Under the pieces are notes generated by a model. The model saw nothing but the letters and a program-made list of their open reading frames with translations. It had not been told where the DNA came from and made no database searches. From assembly GCA_963693085.1 (NCBI GenBank), contig OY856409.1, forward strand, positions 660,282,591-660,346,590: a stretch of DNA of 64,000 nucleotides, read 5' to 3'. Position numbers and translations under genes: made by a program. Shown here in pieces: positions 10,517 to 23,423 of the stretch (its first letter is position 1; each line of letters starts with the position of its first letter). The DNA is from Alisma plantago-aquatica (taxonomy: Eukaryota; Streptophyta; Magnoliopsida; Alismatales; Alismataceae).

Positions 10517-13500
10517 TGTTACGACCCCATCTGAGCTTAATTGGTAAACTAGGGTTTACCTAGACAATTGCAAAGATTAATTGGAATAATCATTCTTGAA
10601 ATCTAATTAATGACGATAAAACAATTAGGATATTTTAACTATGATAAGAAGTCTAAATGTTCTTTTGTCTTGAGAATTAGGGTTTGAGAAACATAAACCC
10701 TAATCGGCCCAAGAATAGGATTTTGATGATACATGAATACAGAAATTGATAAGTAGAATGTCTCACTAAATGATTTTTAGTATTTTATGTGTAACTCTGA
10801 TTTACTTCAAATTTGTATATGATTTGGATATATAAAATGTGAACAACATTGCAAAATATCAGAATTTTTGAAGAATGCTCTGACCTGTTTATCGGCCGAG
10901 TTTCAAACTCGACCGATCACAATTTCAGAATTTTACAGCAGTGTGGTAATTGAATTTTATCTTTTTATTGGTATATCCAATTTATCTCAAATTTTAACTG
11001 TGCTTGAAAAACACAGTTTTAGACACGCTTTTAAATTGGCATAATTTTTGGATGACTTTTGAATCCCTGCAGTAAGGGTGTCGGTCGAGTTTTGTGCAGG
11101 ACAAACTCGGCCGAATATATTGCTGACTGCAATATAGCAGTGCACTGTTCTATTTTTCATTATTTATTGGTAACTTCAAATGATCTCAAATTTTAACTGA
11201 AGTTTTATAGATAAATAATAAACAACTTTCTAAATTCCCATAATTGTTGGAGAATGTTTGATCTCTGAAATAAACAAATTACAGTAACTTTTGTATAACC
11301 GAATATTCAGCCAATATAATTAAAGTTGAGTGTAGGGTCAATATGCAATTGACCCAAGCAGCTCAATTGACTTATATGAGCAACCAAACACACAAGCAGC
11401 TCTCATTCTTCGTCATTCATTCCAGAGAAACGATCTCCTAGAGAGAGAGGGAGAATTAGGGCTTGAGTGGAGAAAGTGGGGGAATTGCTGAATTAGGGTT
11501 TTGCGATCCCAAGAGTGGTGAAATCAAGTAAGTTTGGATCCTTTGCATAGACTTTTATGGTGAATCTTCTATCTCATGTCAGGATTCCGTCCTTGCTCTG
11601 ATTTGATCCAAGATGATGTCGAAATTCCCTCTTTTCTCACCCTTTCTTCATAATCCCTCATTTTCAAGGTTCCCGAGTTAAATGGAAGAAGAATTGGGAG
11701 ATTTGCTAGGAATTTGATAGGAATTCGAGATTCCCTGAGTTGAGCTGCAGTTGTGAGGTGTTTTCACACCTTAGGGTGAGTGGGTTCTTCCTTCAAACAT
11801 TCTAATGCACGAATTTGATTATAACATCCAAATCCCTAAATGCTTAGCATGTGAATTCTAAATCCTGAAATGTCCGTTTGATTTAAGTTATTGTAAATTG
11901 ATATGATACGGATTCCTTCTTTATTTGAATGACTTTTTGATGGTAGATTCATATCAGATACGTATACAATACTTCGTAGTGAGAATGCTTTTCAGATTTA
12001 TATCAAATGATGTAATTAGGGTTTAACCTAATTGAGACATCATTAGTGTTTCAACCTTATTGAAAAGGACTAGTAATCCTATAATTGGTTAGGATGTATC
12101 TCATGGGTTATCTTAATTGAATTTTATTCTTGATAAATGATATCCCGGTAAATGATATGGAAAATCTAAACTTAGTTAAGTTTCCATGATTTCATATCTA
12201 TATTGATTATATAAGATTTGTTGGAAACAGTCTTTATTTAGTGAATGCTTATATCTTATGAGATCATGATAAGAGCCATGTGACAAGTGAATGAGGCAAA
12301 TGAAACCCTAAGAATAGGGTGTTGACATGTGATGAATGAATATGGTGAATGAAACCCTAAGGATGGGGTGTTCAATGAATCATGTTATGGTGACATGAAA
12401 GGTCTCGATATGAGATGTGGTGATACTTAACTGTTGAATTGTATGTTTCTAGTGCATTTAATTTTATATGCTTGTTCTCTCTGAGTTGATATCTACATAC
12501 TTCAGGGCTTCTTATTTTCAATACATATCTCGTAAATTGTAGGTAATGAGATATGACATGCCCTAGAAAGGGATGTTACTGAGACATGGTATATGTTGAA
12601 TACATGAGCTATGATGTTTATTTGTTAATCTGTTAATAGACTTAGATGCCCTAACGCCGTAGAACCCCTCGTGAGGTCTGCACCTTGGGGTGAAACGACC
12701 TACTAGCGTGTGTCTAGATGGTCGGTGACTCGTGTTCAACAATAATCCGTGCGTGTGTCACGGTGGCACGAGTGGCCGAAAAGTAGTGTTTAACAATTAT
12801 CCGTGCGTGTGTCACGGTGGCACTGGGAAAAAGAAAGAAAACTTGGTTATCTAACACCATTCGTGCAGCGTCACGAAGGTAACCCTGTGAGACTCTCCGC
12901 ATGTGTGCTCAGGTTTAAGGAGGAGTCTAGAGTACACTCTTTGAGAGTGCAGTGAGGCCGTGAGAGCCTGAGAGTCCTGACACAGACCAGGACAGCAGTC
13001 AGACTTAGCATTTCCCAGGTGTGTCGCTAAGTCTTGTACGGTGGGACCGTAGCATGGACTTGTTGCGGATCTTTATATGCAGAGTACACTGCATATATTT
13101 AGGGCATAATAATAAAATAAGTATGTAATCATATAGGATCACAGTAAATTAAAGTATTCAAACTTGTGTGCTATTTCTTTATATCTGATTATCTGTTCAA
13201 ATTATGTGCTATTGCATGGAAATGTGATTATATTCTGCAAATCTGTTATGTTATTAGAACTGCCTTGCTTAGTTCTGCATTTATGTTAAATTTTAAATCG
13301 TTTACTCCAAATTATATCTATAATCACCTTAGTGCATTAGTCTGTTTCCATGAAGTATTCATTCACTGAGCGAGTAGGCTCACCCCTCTACTCAAACATT
13401 TTTTAGGGTTAACCGCGTGGACTTGAAGATGATCAGAGCGTCAGAGTAGATCTGCCACAGGAGTGAAGTATGAGATTAGTTGATTCAGTCGGTCCTTGTC

Positions 13501-13838
13501 ACTCTAGGTCCTCAGTAAGAGATAAGAGAGAGAGTTGTAATTACAATGTGTAATATTGTTCCTCTTTGATATGTATGCTAATTAGCAAGTTTAATGTGCA
13601 TAATGTGTGAAAGACATCGTGAATGCTTATACATGTATCTTTACTATTGAAGTCTGATTAGTAAAAGAAATGTTCAGATTCCTTTGTTAAGATGATATGT
13701 GGTTCAATGCGGGGAAACAAGAGTTTTAAAGAAAAGAAAAGAAAAGAAAAAGTTAAGGGTGTTCTTTGTGTTGCATACAAATCCCATCTTATGCCCTAAT
13801 CTCATGATTTGAGGAAATTGTGAGATCGGGGTGTAACA
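10517..13838 (+). repeat. E4 LTR 2 (shared middle LTR)
   Basis: 3322 bases, nearly identical to LTRs 1 and 3. It abuts internal regions on both sides without a target duplication, so it serves as the 3' LTR of unit 1 and the 5' LTR of unit 2. The GAAAA run near 13735 has the same length as in LTR 3 and is one unit longer than in LTR 1. It contains no gene. Confidence 0.92.
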
Positions 13839-13841
13839 GCT

Positions 13842-13853
13842 TGGTATCAGAGC
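13842..13853 (+). other. E4 primer binding site, copy 2
   Basis: TGGTATCAGAGC three bases after LTR 2, same context as copy 1. Confidence 0.92.
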
Positions 13854-14015
13854 TTAGGGTGAATTGTCAAGGACCATTAAGTTAGTAAGTTAGAGTCCTA
13901 AGTGTGGAAGATAGGAGATGTTTGATGTTAGCTTTGGGGATTTGAGTATTTGGATATCCTGGCCCGATATCTGAGTACTTGGATCAGCCAGTACAAGCTA
14001 CTCTGTCTATTCTCT

Positions 14016-14043
14016 CACGTATACCCTGGCCAGGTATACAGTG
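14016..14043 (+). promoter_or_regulatory. Dimerisation-like hairpin in the E4 leader, copy 2
   Basis: Identical in sequence to 7561-7588: 7-bp stem GTATACC/GGTATAC, loop with self-complementary TGGCCA, outer CAC/GTG stem with a bulged A. Function inferred. Confidence 0.55.
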
Positions 14044-14397
14044 GAAGAATGGGCTAGAGAGGAACCCTAGAAATGTTAGGGTTAGAAAACGAGAAAATAA
14101 ACAAGAACTAAGAGCATAAATGTAAAAGGAGATAGAACTTACATTTCATAATGTTGTTTTTGTTGGAAATGTACAGAAATGCTCTTATATGTTTGAATTG
14201 AAATATTCAATACTTTGAAATATGGGTCTTTAATATCTGTTGTACACTATGCAATTGTAGCATTTATTGATTTTATTCTTTGTAACAAGTAGACTAGAAT
14301 TGACCTTTGAATGAGCTTTTGTTTCTATAGTTTTGCCCGCTGATTCGAGTGAAATTGACATCAGTAGGTCTGTTTAGGTTTTCAGTCTGTACGCGAT

Positions 14398-14589
14398 TCG
14401 GCCGACTTGTATGTGATTCGGCCGAGTTTCCTTAATAGGCAATCGAACAGCAAACTGATCGGCCGAGTTGTATGTAATTCGGCCGAGTTTCCTTTTTCAG
14501 GAAATCAAACGGCAAGTTGATCGGCCGAGTTTCAAGCGGATCGGCCGAGTTGTGAAGCAATCGGCCGAGTTTCTGACCAATCGGCCGAG
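14398..14589 (+). repeat. Cluster of eight TCGGCCGAG-type motifs, E4 leader copy 2
   Basis: All eight copies keep the palindromic CGGCCG core; the first ends GAC instead of GAG. Same spacing as in copy 1. Confidence 0.85.
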
Positions 14590-16958
14590 TTTCTGAGCTG
14601 TGAGTGGCAGTTCAGGAAGAATGTAATTCTTATAGTTCTTGGCTTCAGGACTTCAGGTTTGGCCTGGTCCGGTTGGCAGGATGCGTTACTAGGATCTAAT
14701 GAATCCTATCAATAGTATAATAAGAATAGAATTTGAATAATTAGACCCACATCAGAGTAAGAATGTACATACAGTAAGATGTTGAAACATATGGGCAAGA
14801 TCAGAACAACTAAGAATTAGTTGAAACAGATATCTGAGGTTCAACTTTGGGGTCTCAAATGTGAAACCCTTAATTGGAAATAAAGGAACATGATATGAGA
14901 TTCATAATCAGTTTATTGATTAATTTTGCATGAACTATACATATAAAATATAGAAAAGATATGTGAAATGTATGTATGGTTCTAGATAGCAAGAATCAAT
15001 CATGATGAATGAATCATATAATAGAGTACAATGCTTTTATGAACTCTAAATAAAAGGCTAAGTAGAAGAATAGAGTGAGCTTTCAATAGGTCCATAAAAG
15101 TAAAAAGGATCGTATGAACATGTAATTCATAAGACTAGAACAACAAACTAGTTTCTAAGCAAAGAACATAGGTGTAGTTTAATGAATGAATAAGTCATAT
15201 AAAGGTGGACTGTATTCAGAAGAGAAAAACTTGATTGAAAGAGAAACTATGTTTGACCCATGCATGATCCACTTGATGTAAAAATGAAGAATATGTAATG
15301 TATTCAACATGAGTAAAAACTAATAGAAGGACTATTAATTTAGAATGTTAACTTCACAATAGTATAAAGATAAAGGTGGAAATATGTGCAAGATGGTATA
15401 CATGACCATACATATGAATAAGCAACATGGTCATAAGAGAAACATTTAGAATTAAATATGACGGGTTAAAGAGTAGTATATAGTAAGAGGACTATGAAAC
15501 GTAAGAAAGGGTTTGAAATATGATGGAGAAGTTATAAAATAAAGAGGTTGTGAGATTCAAGCAAGTGCTAATTAATCAAATATCTCTGTTGATAACTAAG
15601 TAAATCTACATACGAGAATGTATTAAGGGAATGTTTCAATACAAGAATTCCAAGTCTTAAAATCATCTTCTCTTTCATATATTTCTTAATGAGAGCAAGA
15701 TGGGAATGAAATGATAAGAGAAAATGAATCATATATGGTGCATAACTACCTTGGTAGGGTCATCTAGTGAATGTAATAGTGACATACAATATGATGAAGT
15801 GCGATAAGAAATAAATTCTTGTGTGATAGCAAGAATGATGAATAATTTATTCCTATCTTAAATCCTTCAATGTTAATAATGTTTATCGTATATAATCATA
15901 TGAAAAGGATAGGTAGCAAAAAGTAAAGAAGTAATGAATGAGCAGAAAGATATGGGAGAGCACTAGCTCTGTGTAATATGTGAATTTGTTTTTACATGTA
16001 TGATTTGTTGAAGGCATATTAAGGTATGAAAGTTGGTTCTACATATGATTTCAGTATATTTGTGCAAGCTATATGTTAAATTAAAGGCGTATGATAGTAG
16101 TAGTAATTCATACCAGATATGCACCCTAGTATTGTGTATTTGTGATATGGTGATATGGTTTGGATGATGTCAGAACACATGGAGAGATACCCTGAACAAG
16201 GTAGTCATACTTATTCACTCATATTAATAGAAAGGGATGATAATCAGATTGTCTGGACAAGTAACCCTAATGAGGTGTAGCTTGTTATACCTAGCTCTAA
16301 TATAACTGAGTGATGGTAATTGAGTATGATTAATGCTTGAATGACTGATACAATTGTGGATTACCTTATTACTGTTGTTGAAACCCTAAAATGATATAAT
16401 ACGATGGTTACACTTTGAATTGTGTGTGGACCCATAACCCACAGGTCCCAGGATCGAAACAGGATAGTATGGAATGAGGTGGTAAGGCTTCACCTCATAC
16501 ATCCATGACCCAATGAGGATGCCAAGAGTAGTATTGTGCAATTGATTGTTGAATCTAGTCTTTTAATTCAAGACTGTTTTGCTATTTGAATAGCACTTGA
16601 TTAAAGTTTAAAACAGTATGATGAACTTGCTTTTGTCACTTAAAGGTGATACAGAACAATAGAACTCTCTGAGCAGCATAAGTTGAGATAGTTGTATCAG
16701 AGTATCAGAGTTGCGCAGTGAAAGCGTGATGGTTTATCTTTGCATTCTATGTTTGACTACGGCATAAAGAATTTGCTTGATATCATTGAGAACTATTTGA
16801 AATATGTTGTGATTTAGTAAAGAATTAAAAGATCTAATGTTGAAAACTACATTCAGGTATGAAATACAAGAGTATAATGACATGGAAGGCTTTAGAAGCC
16901 TAGAATAACCTTGAATGTATCTTTCTTGTAGGTTTATGTTTCGAGGACGAAACATTCT

Positions 16959-16971
16959 AAGGGGGGGAGAG
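16959..16971 (+). other. E4 polypurine tract, copy 2
   Basis: AA, seven G, AGAG, ending one base before LTR 3. Confidence 0.85.
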
Positions 16972-16972
16972 T

Positions 16973-19900
16973 TGTTACGACCCCATCTGAGCTTAATTGG
17001 TAAACTAGGGTTTACCTAGACAATTGGAAAGATTAATTGGAATAATCATTCTTGAAATCTAATTAATGAAGATAAAACAATTAGGATGTTTTAACTATGA
17101 TAAGAAGTCTAAATGTTCTTTTGTCTTGAGAATTAGGGTTTGAGAAACATAAACCCTAATCGGCCCAAGAATAGGATTTTGATGATACATGAATACAGAA
17201 ATTGATAAGTAGAATGTCTCACTAAATGATTTTTAGTATTTTATGTGTAACTCTGACTTACTTCAAATTTAGATATGATTTGGATATATAAAATTTGAAC
17301 AACATTGGAAAATATCAGAATTTTTGAAGAATGCTCTGACCTGTTTATCGGCCGAGTTTCAAACTCGACCGATCACAATTTCAGAATTTTACAGCAGTGT
17401 GGTAATTGAATTTTATCTTTTTATTGGTATATCCAATTGATCTAAAATTTTAAATTTGCTTGAAAAACACAGTTTTAGACACTCTGTTAAATTGGCATAA
17501 TTTTTGGATGACTTTTGAATCCCTACAGTAAGGGTGTCGGTCGAGTTTTGTGCAGGACAAACTCGGCCGAATATATTGCTGACTGCAATATAGCAGTGCA
17601 CTGTTCTATATTTAATTATTTATTGGTAACTCCAAACGATCTCAAATTTTAACTGAAGTTTTATAGATCAATTATAAACAACGTGCTAAATTCCCATAAT
17701 TGTTGGAGAATGTTTGATCTCTGAAATAAACGAATTACGGTAACTTTTGTATAACTGAATATTCAGCCAATATAATTAAAGTTGAGTGTAGGGTCAATAT
17801 GCAATTGACCCAAACAGCTCAATTGACTTATATGAGAAACCACACACACAAGCATCTCTCATTCTTCGTCATTCATTCCAGAGAAACGAGCTCCTAGAGA
17901 GAGAGGGAGAATTAGGGCTTGAGTGGAGAAAGTGGGGGAATTGCTGAATTAGGGTTTTGCGATCCCAAGAGTGGTGAAATCAAGTAAGTTTGGATCCTTT
18001 GCATAGACTTTTATGGTGAATCTTCTATCTCATGTCAAGATTCCGTCCTTGCTCTGATTTGATCCAAGATGATGTCGAAATTCCCTCTTTTCTCACCCTT
18101 TCTTCATAATCCCTCATTTTCAAGGTTCCCGAGTTAAATGGAAGAAGAATTGGGAGATTTGCTAGGGATTTGATAGGAATTCGAGATTCCCTGAGTTGAG
18201 CTGCAGTTGTGAGGTGTTTTCACACCTTAGGGTGAGTGGGTTCTTCCTTCAAACATTCTAATGCACGAATTTGATTATAACATCAAAATCCCTAAATGCT
18301 TAGCATGTGAATTCTAAATCCTGAAATGTCCGTTTGATTTAAGTTATTGTAAATTGATATGATACGGATTCCTTCTTTGTTTGAATGACTTTTTGATGGT
18401 AGATTCATATCAGATACGTATACAATACTTCGTAGTGAGAATGCTTTTCAGATTTATATCAAATGATGTAATTAGGGTTTAACCTAATTGAGACATCATT
18501 AGTGTTTCAACCTTATTGAAAAGGACTAGTAATCCTATAATTGGTTAGGATGTATCTCATGGGTTATCTTAATTGAATTTTATTCTTGATAAATGATATC
18601 TCGGTAAATGATATGGAAAATCTAAACTTAGTTAAGTTTCCATGATTTCATATCTATATTGATTATATAAGATTTGTTGGAAACAGTCTTTATTTAGTGA
18701 ATGCTTATATCTTATGAGATCATGATAAGAGCCATGTGACAAGTGAATGAGGCAAATGAAACCCTAAGAATAGGGTGTTGGCATGTGATGAATGAATATG
18801 GAGAATGAAACCCTAAGGATGGGGTGTTCATTGAATCATGTTATGGTGACATGAAAGGTCTCGATATGAGATGTGGTGATACTTAACTGTTGAATTGTAT
18901 GTTTCTAGTGCATTTAATTTTATATGCTTGTTCTCTCTGAGTTGATATCTACATACTGCAGGGCTTCTTATTTTCAATACATATCTCGTAAATTGCAGGT
19001 AATGAGATATGACATTCCCTAGAAAGGGATGTTACTGAGACATGGTATATGTTAAATACATGAGCTATGATGTTTATTTGTTAATCTGTTAATAGACTTA
19101 GATGCCCTAACGCCGTAGACTCCCTCGTGAGGTCTGCACCTTGGGGTGAAACGACCTACTAGCGTGTGTCTAGATGGTCGGTGACTCGTGTTCAACAATA
19201 ATCCGTGCGCGTGTCACGGTGGCACGAGTGGCAGAAAAGTAGTGTTTAACAATAATCCGTGCGTGTGTCACGGTGGCACTGGGAAAAAGAAAGAAAACTT
19301 GGTTATCTAACACCATTCGTGCAGAGTCACGAAGGTAACCCTGTGAGACTCTCCGTCTGTGTGCTCAGGTTTGAGGAGGAGTCTAGAGTACACTCTTTGA
19401 GAGTGCAGTGAGGCCGTGAGAGCCTGAGAGTCCTGACGCAGACCAGGATAGCAGTCAGACTTAGCATTTCCCTGGTGTGTTGCTAAGTCTTGTACGGTGG
19501 GACCGTAGCATGGACTTGTTGCGGATCTTTATATGCAGAGTACACTGCATATATTTAGGGCATAATAATAAAATAAGTATGTAATCATATAGGATCACAG
19601 TAAATTAAAGTATTCAAACTTGTGTGCTATTTCTTTATATCTGATTATATGTTCAAATTATGTGCTATTGCATGGAAATGTGATTATATTCTGCAAATCT
19701 GTTATGTTATTAAAACTGCCTTGCTTAGTTCTGCATTTATGTTAAATTTTAAATCGTTTACTCCAAATTATATCTATAATCACCTTAGTGCATTAGTCTG
19801 TTTCCATGAAGTATTCATTCACTGAGCGAGTAGGCTCACCCCTCTACTCAAACATTTTTTAGGGTTAACCGCGTGGACTTGAAGATGATCAGAGCGTCAG

Positions 19901-20294
19901 AGTAGATCTACCACAGGAGTTAAGTATGAGATTAGTTGAGTCAGTCGGTCCTTGTCACTCTAGGTCCTCAGTAAGAGATAAGAGAGAGAGTTGTAATTAC
20001 AATGTGTAATATTGTTCCTCTTTGATATGTATGCTAATTAGCAAGTTTAATGTGCATAATGTGTGAAAGACATCGTGAATGCTTATACATGTATCTTTAC
20101 TATTGAAGTCTGATTAGTAAAAGAAATGTTCAGATTCCTTTGTTAAGATGATATGTGGTTCAATGCGGGGAAACAAGAGTTTTAAAGAAAAGAAAAGAAA
20201 AGAAAAAGTTAAGGGTGTTCTTTGTGTTGCATACAAATCCCATCTTATGCCCTAATCTCATGATTTGAGGAAATTGTGAGATCGGGGTGTAACA
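16973..20294 (+). repeat. E4 LTR 3 (outer right LTR)
   Basis: 3322 bases, TGTTACGACC to GTGTAACA, followed directly by GTTTT (20295-20299), the same five bases that precede LTR 1. It contains no gene; the short frame at 19622-19825 is a copy of the chance frame in LTR 1. Confidence 0.93.
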
Positions 20295-20299
20295 GTTTT

Positions 20300-21357
20300 G
20301 GTCCGCGAGACCGTTTGAGGAATTCCGGACTGCAAGACCATTTGAGGAGTTCCGGACTACAAAACCATTTGAAGAGTTCCGGTCTGCAAGACCATTTGAA
20401 GAGTTTCGGTCTGCGAGACCATTTGAAGATTTTTTGTCTACGAGACTGTTTGAGCTATACATAAAGACCAAATGGACACCTGCTACAAGATTGTTTGCAT
20501 GAAACCATTTAAGCCATTCACGTGCATGCATGCAGCTCAAAGATCAAATGCACTGGTCACACATACCGTTCGGACTAACCAAGCAGCAAACTGAATGCCT
20601 TGAGATCGTTTGCATGCAATCACGTTCAAGACCATTTAATAAAGTATATACATGCAAACCGTTTGCTCCAGCAGCAAAAGGGAAACCAAATGAATGATCA
20701 CGTGAAGAACATTTGAGCAGCATGCAATGCATGAAGACCGAATGAAGCAATCTGCCAAACTGTATGGGCAGTAATGATGAGACCGTTTGCTTGAAGAGAC
20801 CACATGGAGAAGATCATTTGTTGCCACTTCTGTAGTAATTAGAAGTCCGTTTGAGTTCCACATGAAGACATGCAGCAACAAGACCGAATGGGGGTAAGTA
20901 AGTGATCTGGATGGTGACGAGACATATGATGCCTAAGGTGATGCTTACGCAAACCTAACGCCCGTATGGGGGGTCTTACAGCAGCTCTATCTAGATTTTT
21001 ATATCTTGCCTGGATTGTTTGTGATTCAATGTGTTTGCGTGTGTATAGGTGGTGAAACTCGATACCATCCCAGTGATTCCATATCATTGATCTAAATCCA
21101 ACTTCAATTTAGCTTTTATTTTCTTGCAATTAGCTTAATTAACCTCAAATCAACCAATCGTTCTAAATATTAGTTTTAAATCGAACTAGATTAGACTGAC
21201 AAGGATTCTTTAAAATGTTGTCCTTTGGGTTCGATCCTTAACTGTACTGCGATAAGACTTGTCTTCTTGCGGGTGGTATTATTTCACTTTGGTTTTGGTA
21301 AAAGCTCGGGGATTTCAACCCCGAGTGAGTTTGTTAGTGCAATAAAATCCCACGTCA
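20300..21357 (+). repeat. E2 5' LTR, second segment (internally deleted)
   Basis: It continues the E2 5' LTR after E4 and ends CCCACGTCA at 21357, just before the primer site. It begins with tandem units of about 27 bases around AGACCATTTGAGGAGTTCCGG, then scattered AGACCGTTTG/AGACCGAATG motifs. At about 20891 it jumps to sequence that corresponds to 31162 of the 3' LTR, so about 1.59 kb (29572-31161 equivalent) is missing. The missing part includes the TATA box found in the 3' LTR. Near the end are a 7-bp hairpin (21305-21325) and AATAAA (21341-21346). Confidence 0.9.
21305..21325 (+). promoter_or_regulatory. Hairpin near the end of the E2 LTR, followed by AATAAA
   Basis: CTCGGGG pairs with CCCCGAG around the 7-base loop ATTTCAA; AATAAA follows at 21341-21346. 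In the 3' LTR the hairpin is kept with one G-U pair (31573-31593) but the hexamer has become GATAAA. A role in RNA 3'-end formation is inferred from the motif only. Confidence 0.45.
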
Positions 21358-21362
21358 AAATC

Positions 21363-21380
21363 TGGCATCGTTGCCGGGGA
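21363..21380 (+). other. E2 primer binding site (tRNA-Asp)
   Basis: TGGCATCGTTGCCGGGGA is complementary, with one or two mismatches, to the 3' end of plant tRNA-Asp, the primer characteristic of Athila elements. It begins five bases after the LTR end. Confidence 0.85.
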
Positions 21381-21630
21381 CAACAGAATCAGTTAGTCAA
21401 AACTATTTCTTTTAAGTCTAATTTAGGATTTTCCTTTTTCTTTTGACACAATCGATCATCTACTTGAAATTTGACTCTACTCTGTGGTTCTCACTTTCAA
21501 AATCTTTCTATCTCAGGTACAATCCAAGGCGTAGTGCAAGTACCATTCTGACGGCCCCAGACTAACAGCGATCTTTGATCCCGAGATAGACAGAACTTTT
21601 CATCGTCAGATAAGAGAAAATCAAGAAAGT

Positions 21631-23423
21631 ATGGATCAATAAGAAGAGGTATCCCGAAGGGTGGCTCAAGCCATAAATGCACAGAGAGAGAGGCTCATGC
21701 AAGAAGCCAGGGCTGCAGTTCAATAGGAAATCCTAGCAGTACAAGTAGCTGAACTACAAAAGGATCTTAGAGAGTTCTCAATCTTGAAAGTTGTGAATGT
21801 TCATCATCCAGTACAACCTCCTCCTATCAATGCTACTAATTTTAAGCTAAGAGCGCATTGGATCACCCTGCTTCAGAATAACCCTTTCTATGGCAAGCAA
21901 AGAGAAGATAGCCAAGAACATCTTCTGAGATTTATTGATCTATGTGCCATGATAAACAAAATGGAGTCACAGATGATGTCATTCGACTCCGTCTCTTCAA
22001 GTAATCCCTTGTTGATAGAGATATAAGTTGATACAATTTGTTGCAAAGTGAAATACCCATCACCACCTGGGAACAACTCCAAAATGTGTTTCTAGAAAAA
22101 TTCTACTCTTCATCTCTTACCTATTAAATTAGAGGGTGGATAACAAATTTTACTCAAGTTCCTTGAGAAACCCTTGCTGAAGCTTGGGATAGATACAAAG
22201 AACTTCTATGCAAGTGTCCACACCACGGAATTCCCAAGAACCAACTCATTGAGATTTTCTATAGGGGTGTGGATGATGATATTAAGAGATTCCTAGATTC
22301 CTCGTCTGGAGGAAACTTCATGCGTCAAAGTTATGATAGCGCATGGAGGGTTGTCACCCTTAGAGCAGAAAACCAAGCTAATTGGGGTAGGTATGTAGGT
22401 AAAGGAGTGTTGAAAGTAGCTATGGATGAAGCGACACCTGAGTACAAATCTATCGCTGAAACTCTAAAACTCTTAGTTGCCAAGCAAGACCATATTGAAT
22501 CCTCACTTGCTGCAATTGGAAGAGGACGTCCACCCCTTCAACAACCAGAACAGATCAAGTCTGCTTCACTATTTTGTGAAGCATGTAAAAGTATCGATCA
22601 TTCAACTTTATCATGTAGTGTTCTCTATGATGTTGTCCTAAGCAACGCATGTGGACAAGGAGACAGGGGTCAAATGGAAAATCTTAATGCTATCAACACC
22701 ATTCTTGGTCAAAGTTATTACAATCTGAATCAGAATAGGAATCATGCCAGTTTTCAATATAGAAACCCCTCTGGAGCAGTAAACTCACATCAATTTGGTT
22801 CGAGCAACCAGCCACGAGGACCACCAAGATTTCAGTACAATCAACAACAGAATTTTGGAAATCAAGGAAATTTCAAGGGAAACTTTCAGAATAGAAACTT
22901 CAATAATTATCAAAACAACTCCCAGTACCAGAGTCTTAACCAAGTTCCTTATCAACAACAAGGACAACAAGCAGGTCTAGTTTCTCCTTATGAAAAACTA
23001 TCAGCCATTGAAAAGATGTTGCAAACTCAACAAACTATGATAGCTAACCAACAAGATCAACAGAAGGCTATTGAATATCAACTAGCTCAACTTGTAGCTA
23101 GCATAAAGCTGTCTATTGGGGCCATTGCTGGCCAACTCGAGAATAATCCTAAGCATCCCGAACAATTGAAGGATGTCACCACCAGGTCGGGAAAAGACTA
23201 TTTTGATCCTCCTATCAAGACACATGTGGTAGTTACTAATGAGGATGAACTTGTGATCATTCAGGACTCAACAACACTGGAGTCTCGACCAGAAGAACCA
23301 GCAATTGTTGATAAGACAGATAAGGAAAGTCTTGAGAAACCTATTGACGAAGAAACTGAAACACCAGAACCTAATGTTCCTATATACAAGCCTTGTATAC
23401 TGTTCCCTGCTCGTTTAAGGTAG
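21631..23423 (+). pseudogene. gag: E2 gag remnant (Athila type)
   Basis: The tentative start is the ATG at 21631. An early stop follows after three codons, then the Athila gag core (about 21815-21960, including INATNFKLRAHW and LLQNNPFYGKQREDSQEHLL). The frame shifts near 21960, and the next 300 bases have stops at several codons. The frame from 22269 to 23423 is open for 384 codons: IFYRGVDDDIKRFLD, then a zinc knuckle C-X2-C-X4-H-X4-C (CEACKSIDHSTLSC, about 22578-22620), then a Gln/Asn-rich stretch (about 22690-23100) and an acidic tail. Gag packages the RNA in the particle. It is non-functional because of the shift and stops. It continues in the same frame, after one stop, into the protease region. 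Confidence 0.85.

Larger units (their letters stand above)
13839..16972 (+). mobile_element. E4 internal region 2 (non-coding)
   Basis: 3134 bases, close to a copy of internal region 1. The primer site is at 13842-13853, the dimerisation-like hairpin at 14016-14043, the eight CGGCCG motifs at 14398-14589, and the purine tract at 16959-16971. There is a one-base indel in an A run near 16388 relative to copy 1. No coding sequence is recognisable. Confidence 0.87.
4068..20294 (+). mobile_element. E4: triple-LTR tandem array of a non-coding Tekay-like (LARD-type) retrotransposon
   Basis: The structure is LTR (4068-7383), internal (7384-10516), LTR (10517-13838), internal (13839-16972), LTR (16973-20294). 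Each LTR begins TGTTACGACC and ends GGTGTAACA. Each internal region starts with a tRNA-Met primer site and ends with a purine tract next to the following LTR. GTTTT flanks the whole array (4063-4067 and 20295-20299), so only the outer ends carry target duplications. The purine-tract neighbourhood (TTCGAGGACGAAAC, then AAGGGGGGG) is typical of Tekay/Del chromoviruses. No gag or pol homology is visible in about 3.1 kb of internal sequence, so mobility would have depended on a relative's proteins. Confidence 0.9.

Noticed and set aside
20160..20540. 126-codon minus-strand frame with NSSNGL repeats
   Set aside because: It spans the E4/E2 junction and reads the 27-base LTR repeats. It cannot be an ancestral gene because the junction is an insertion site.
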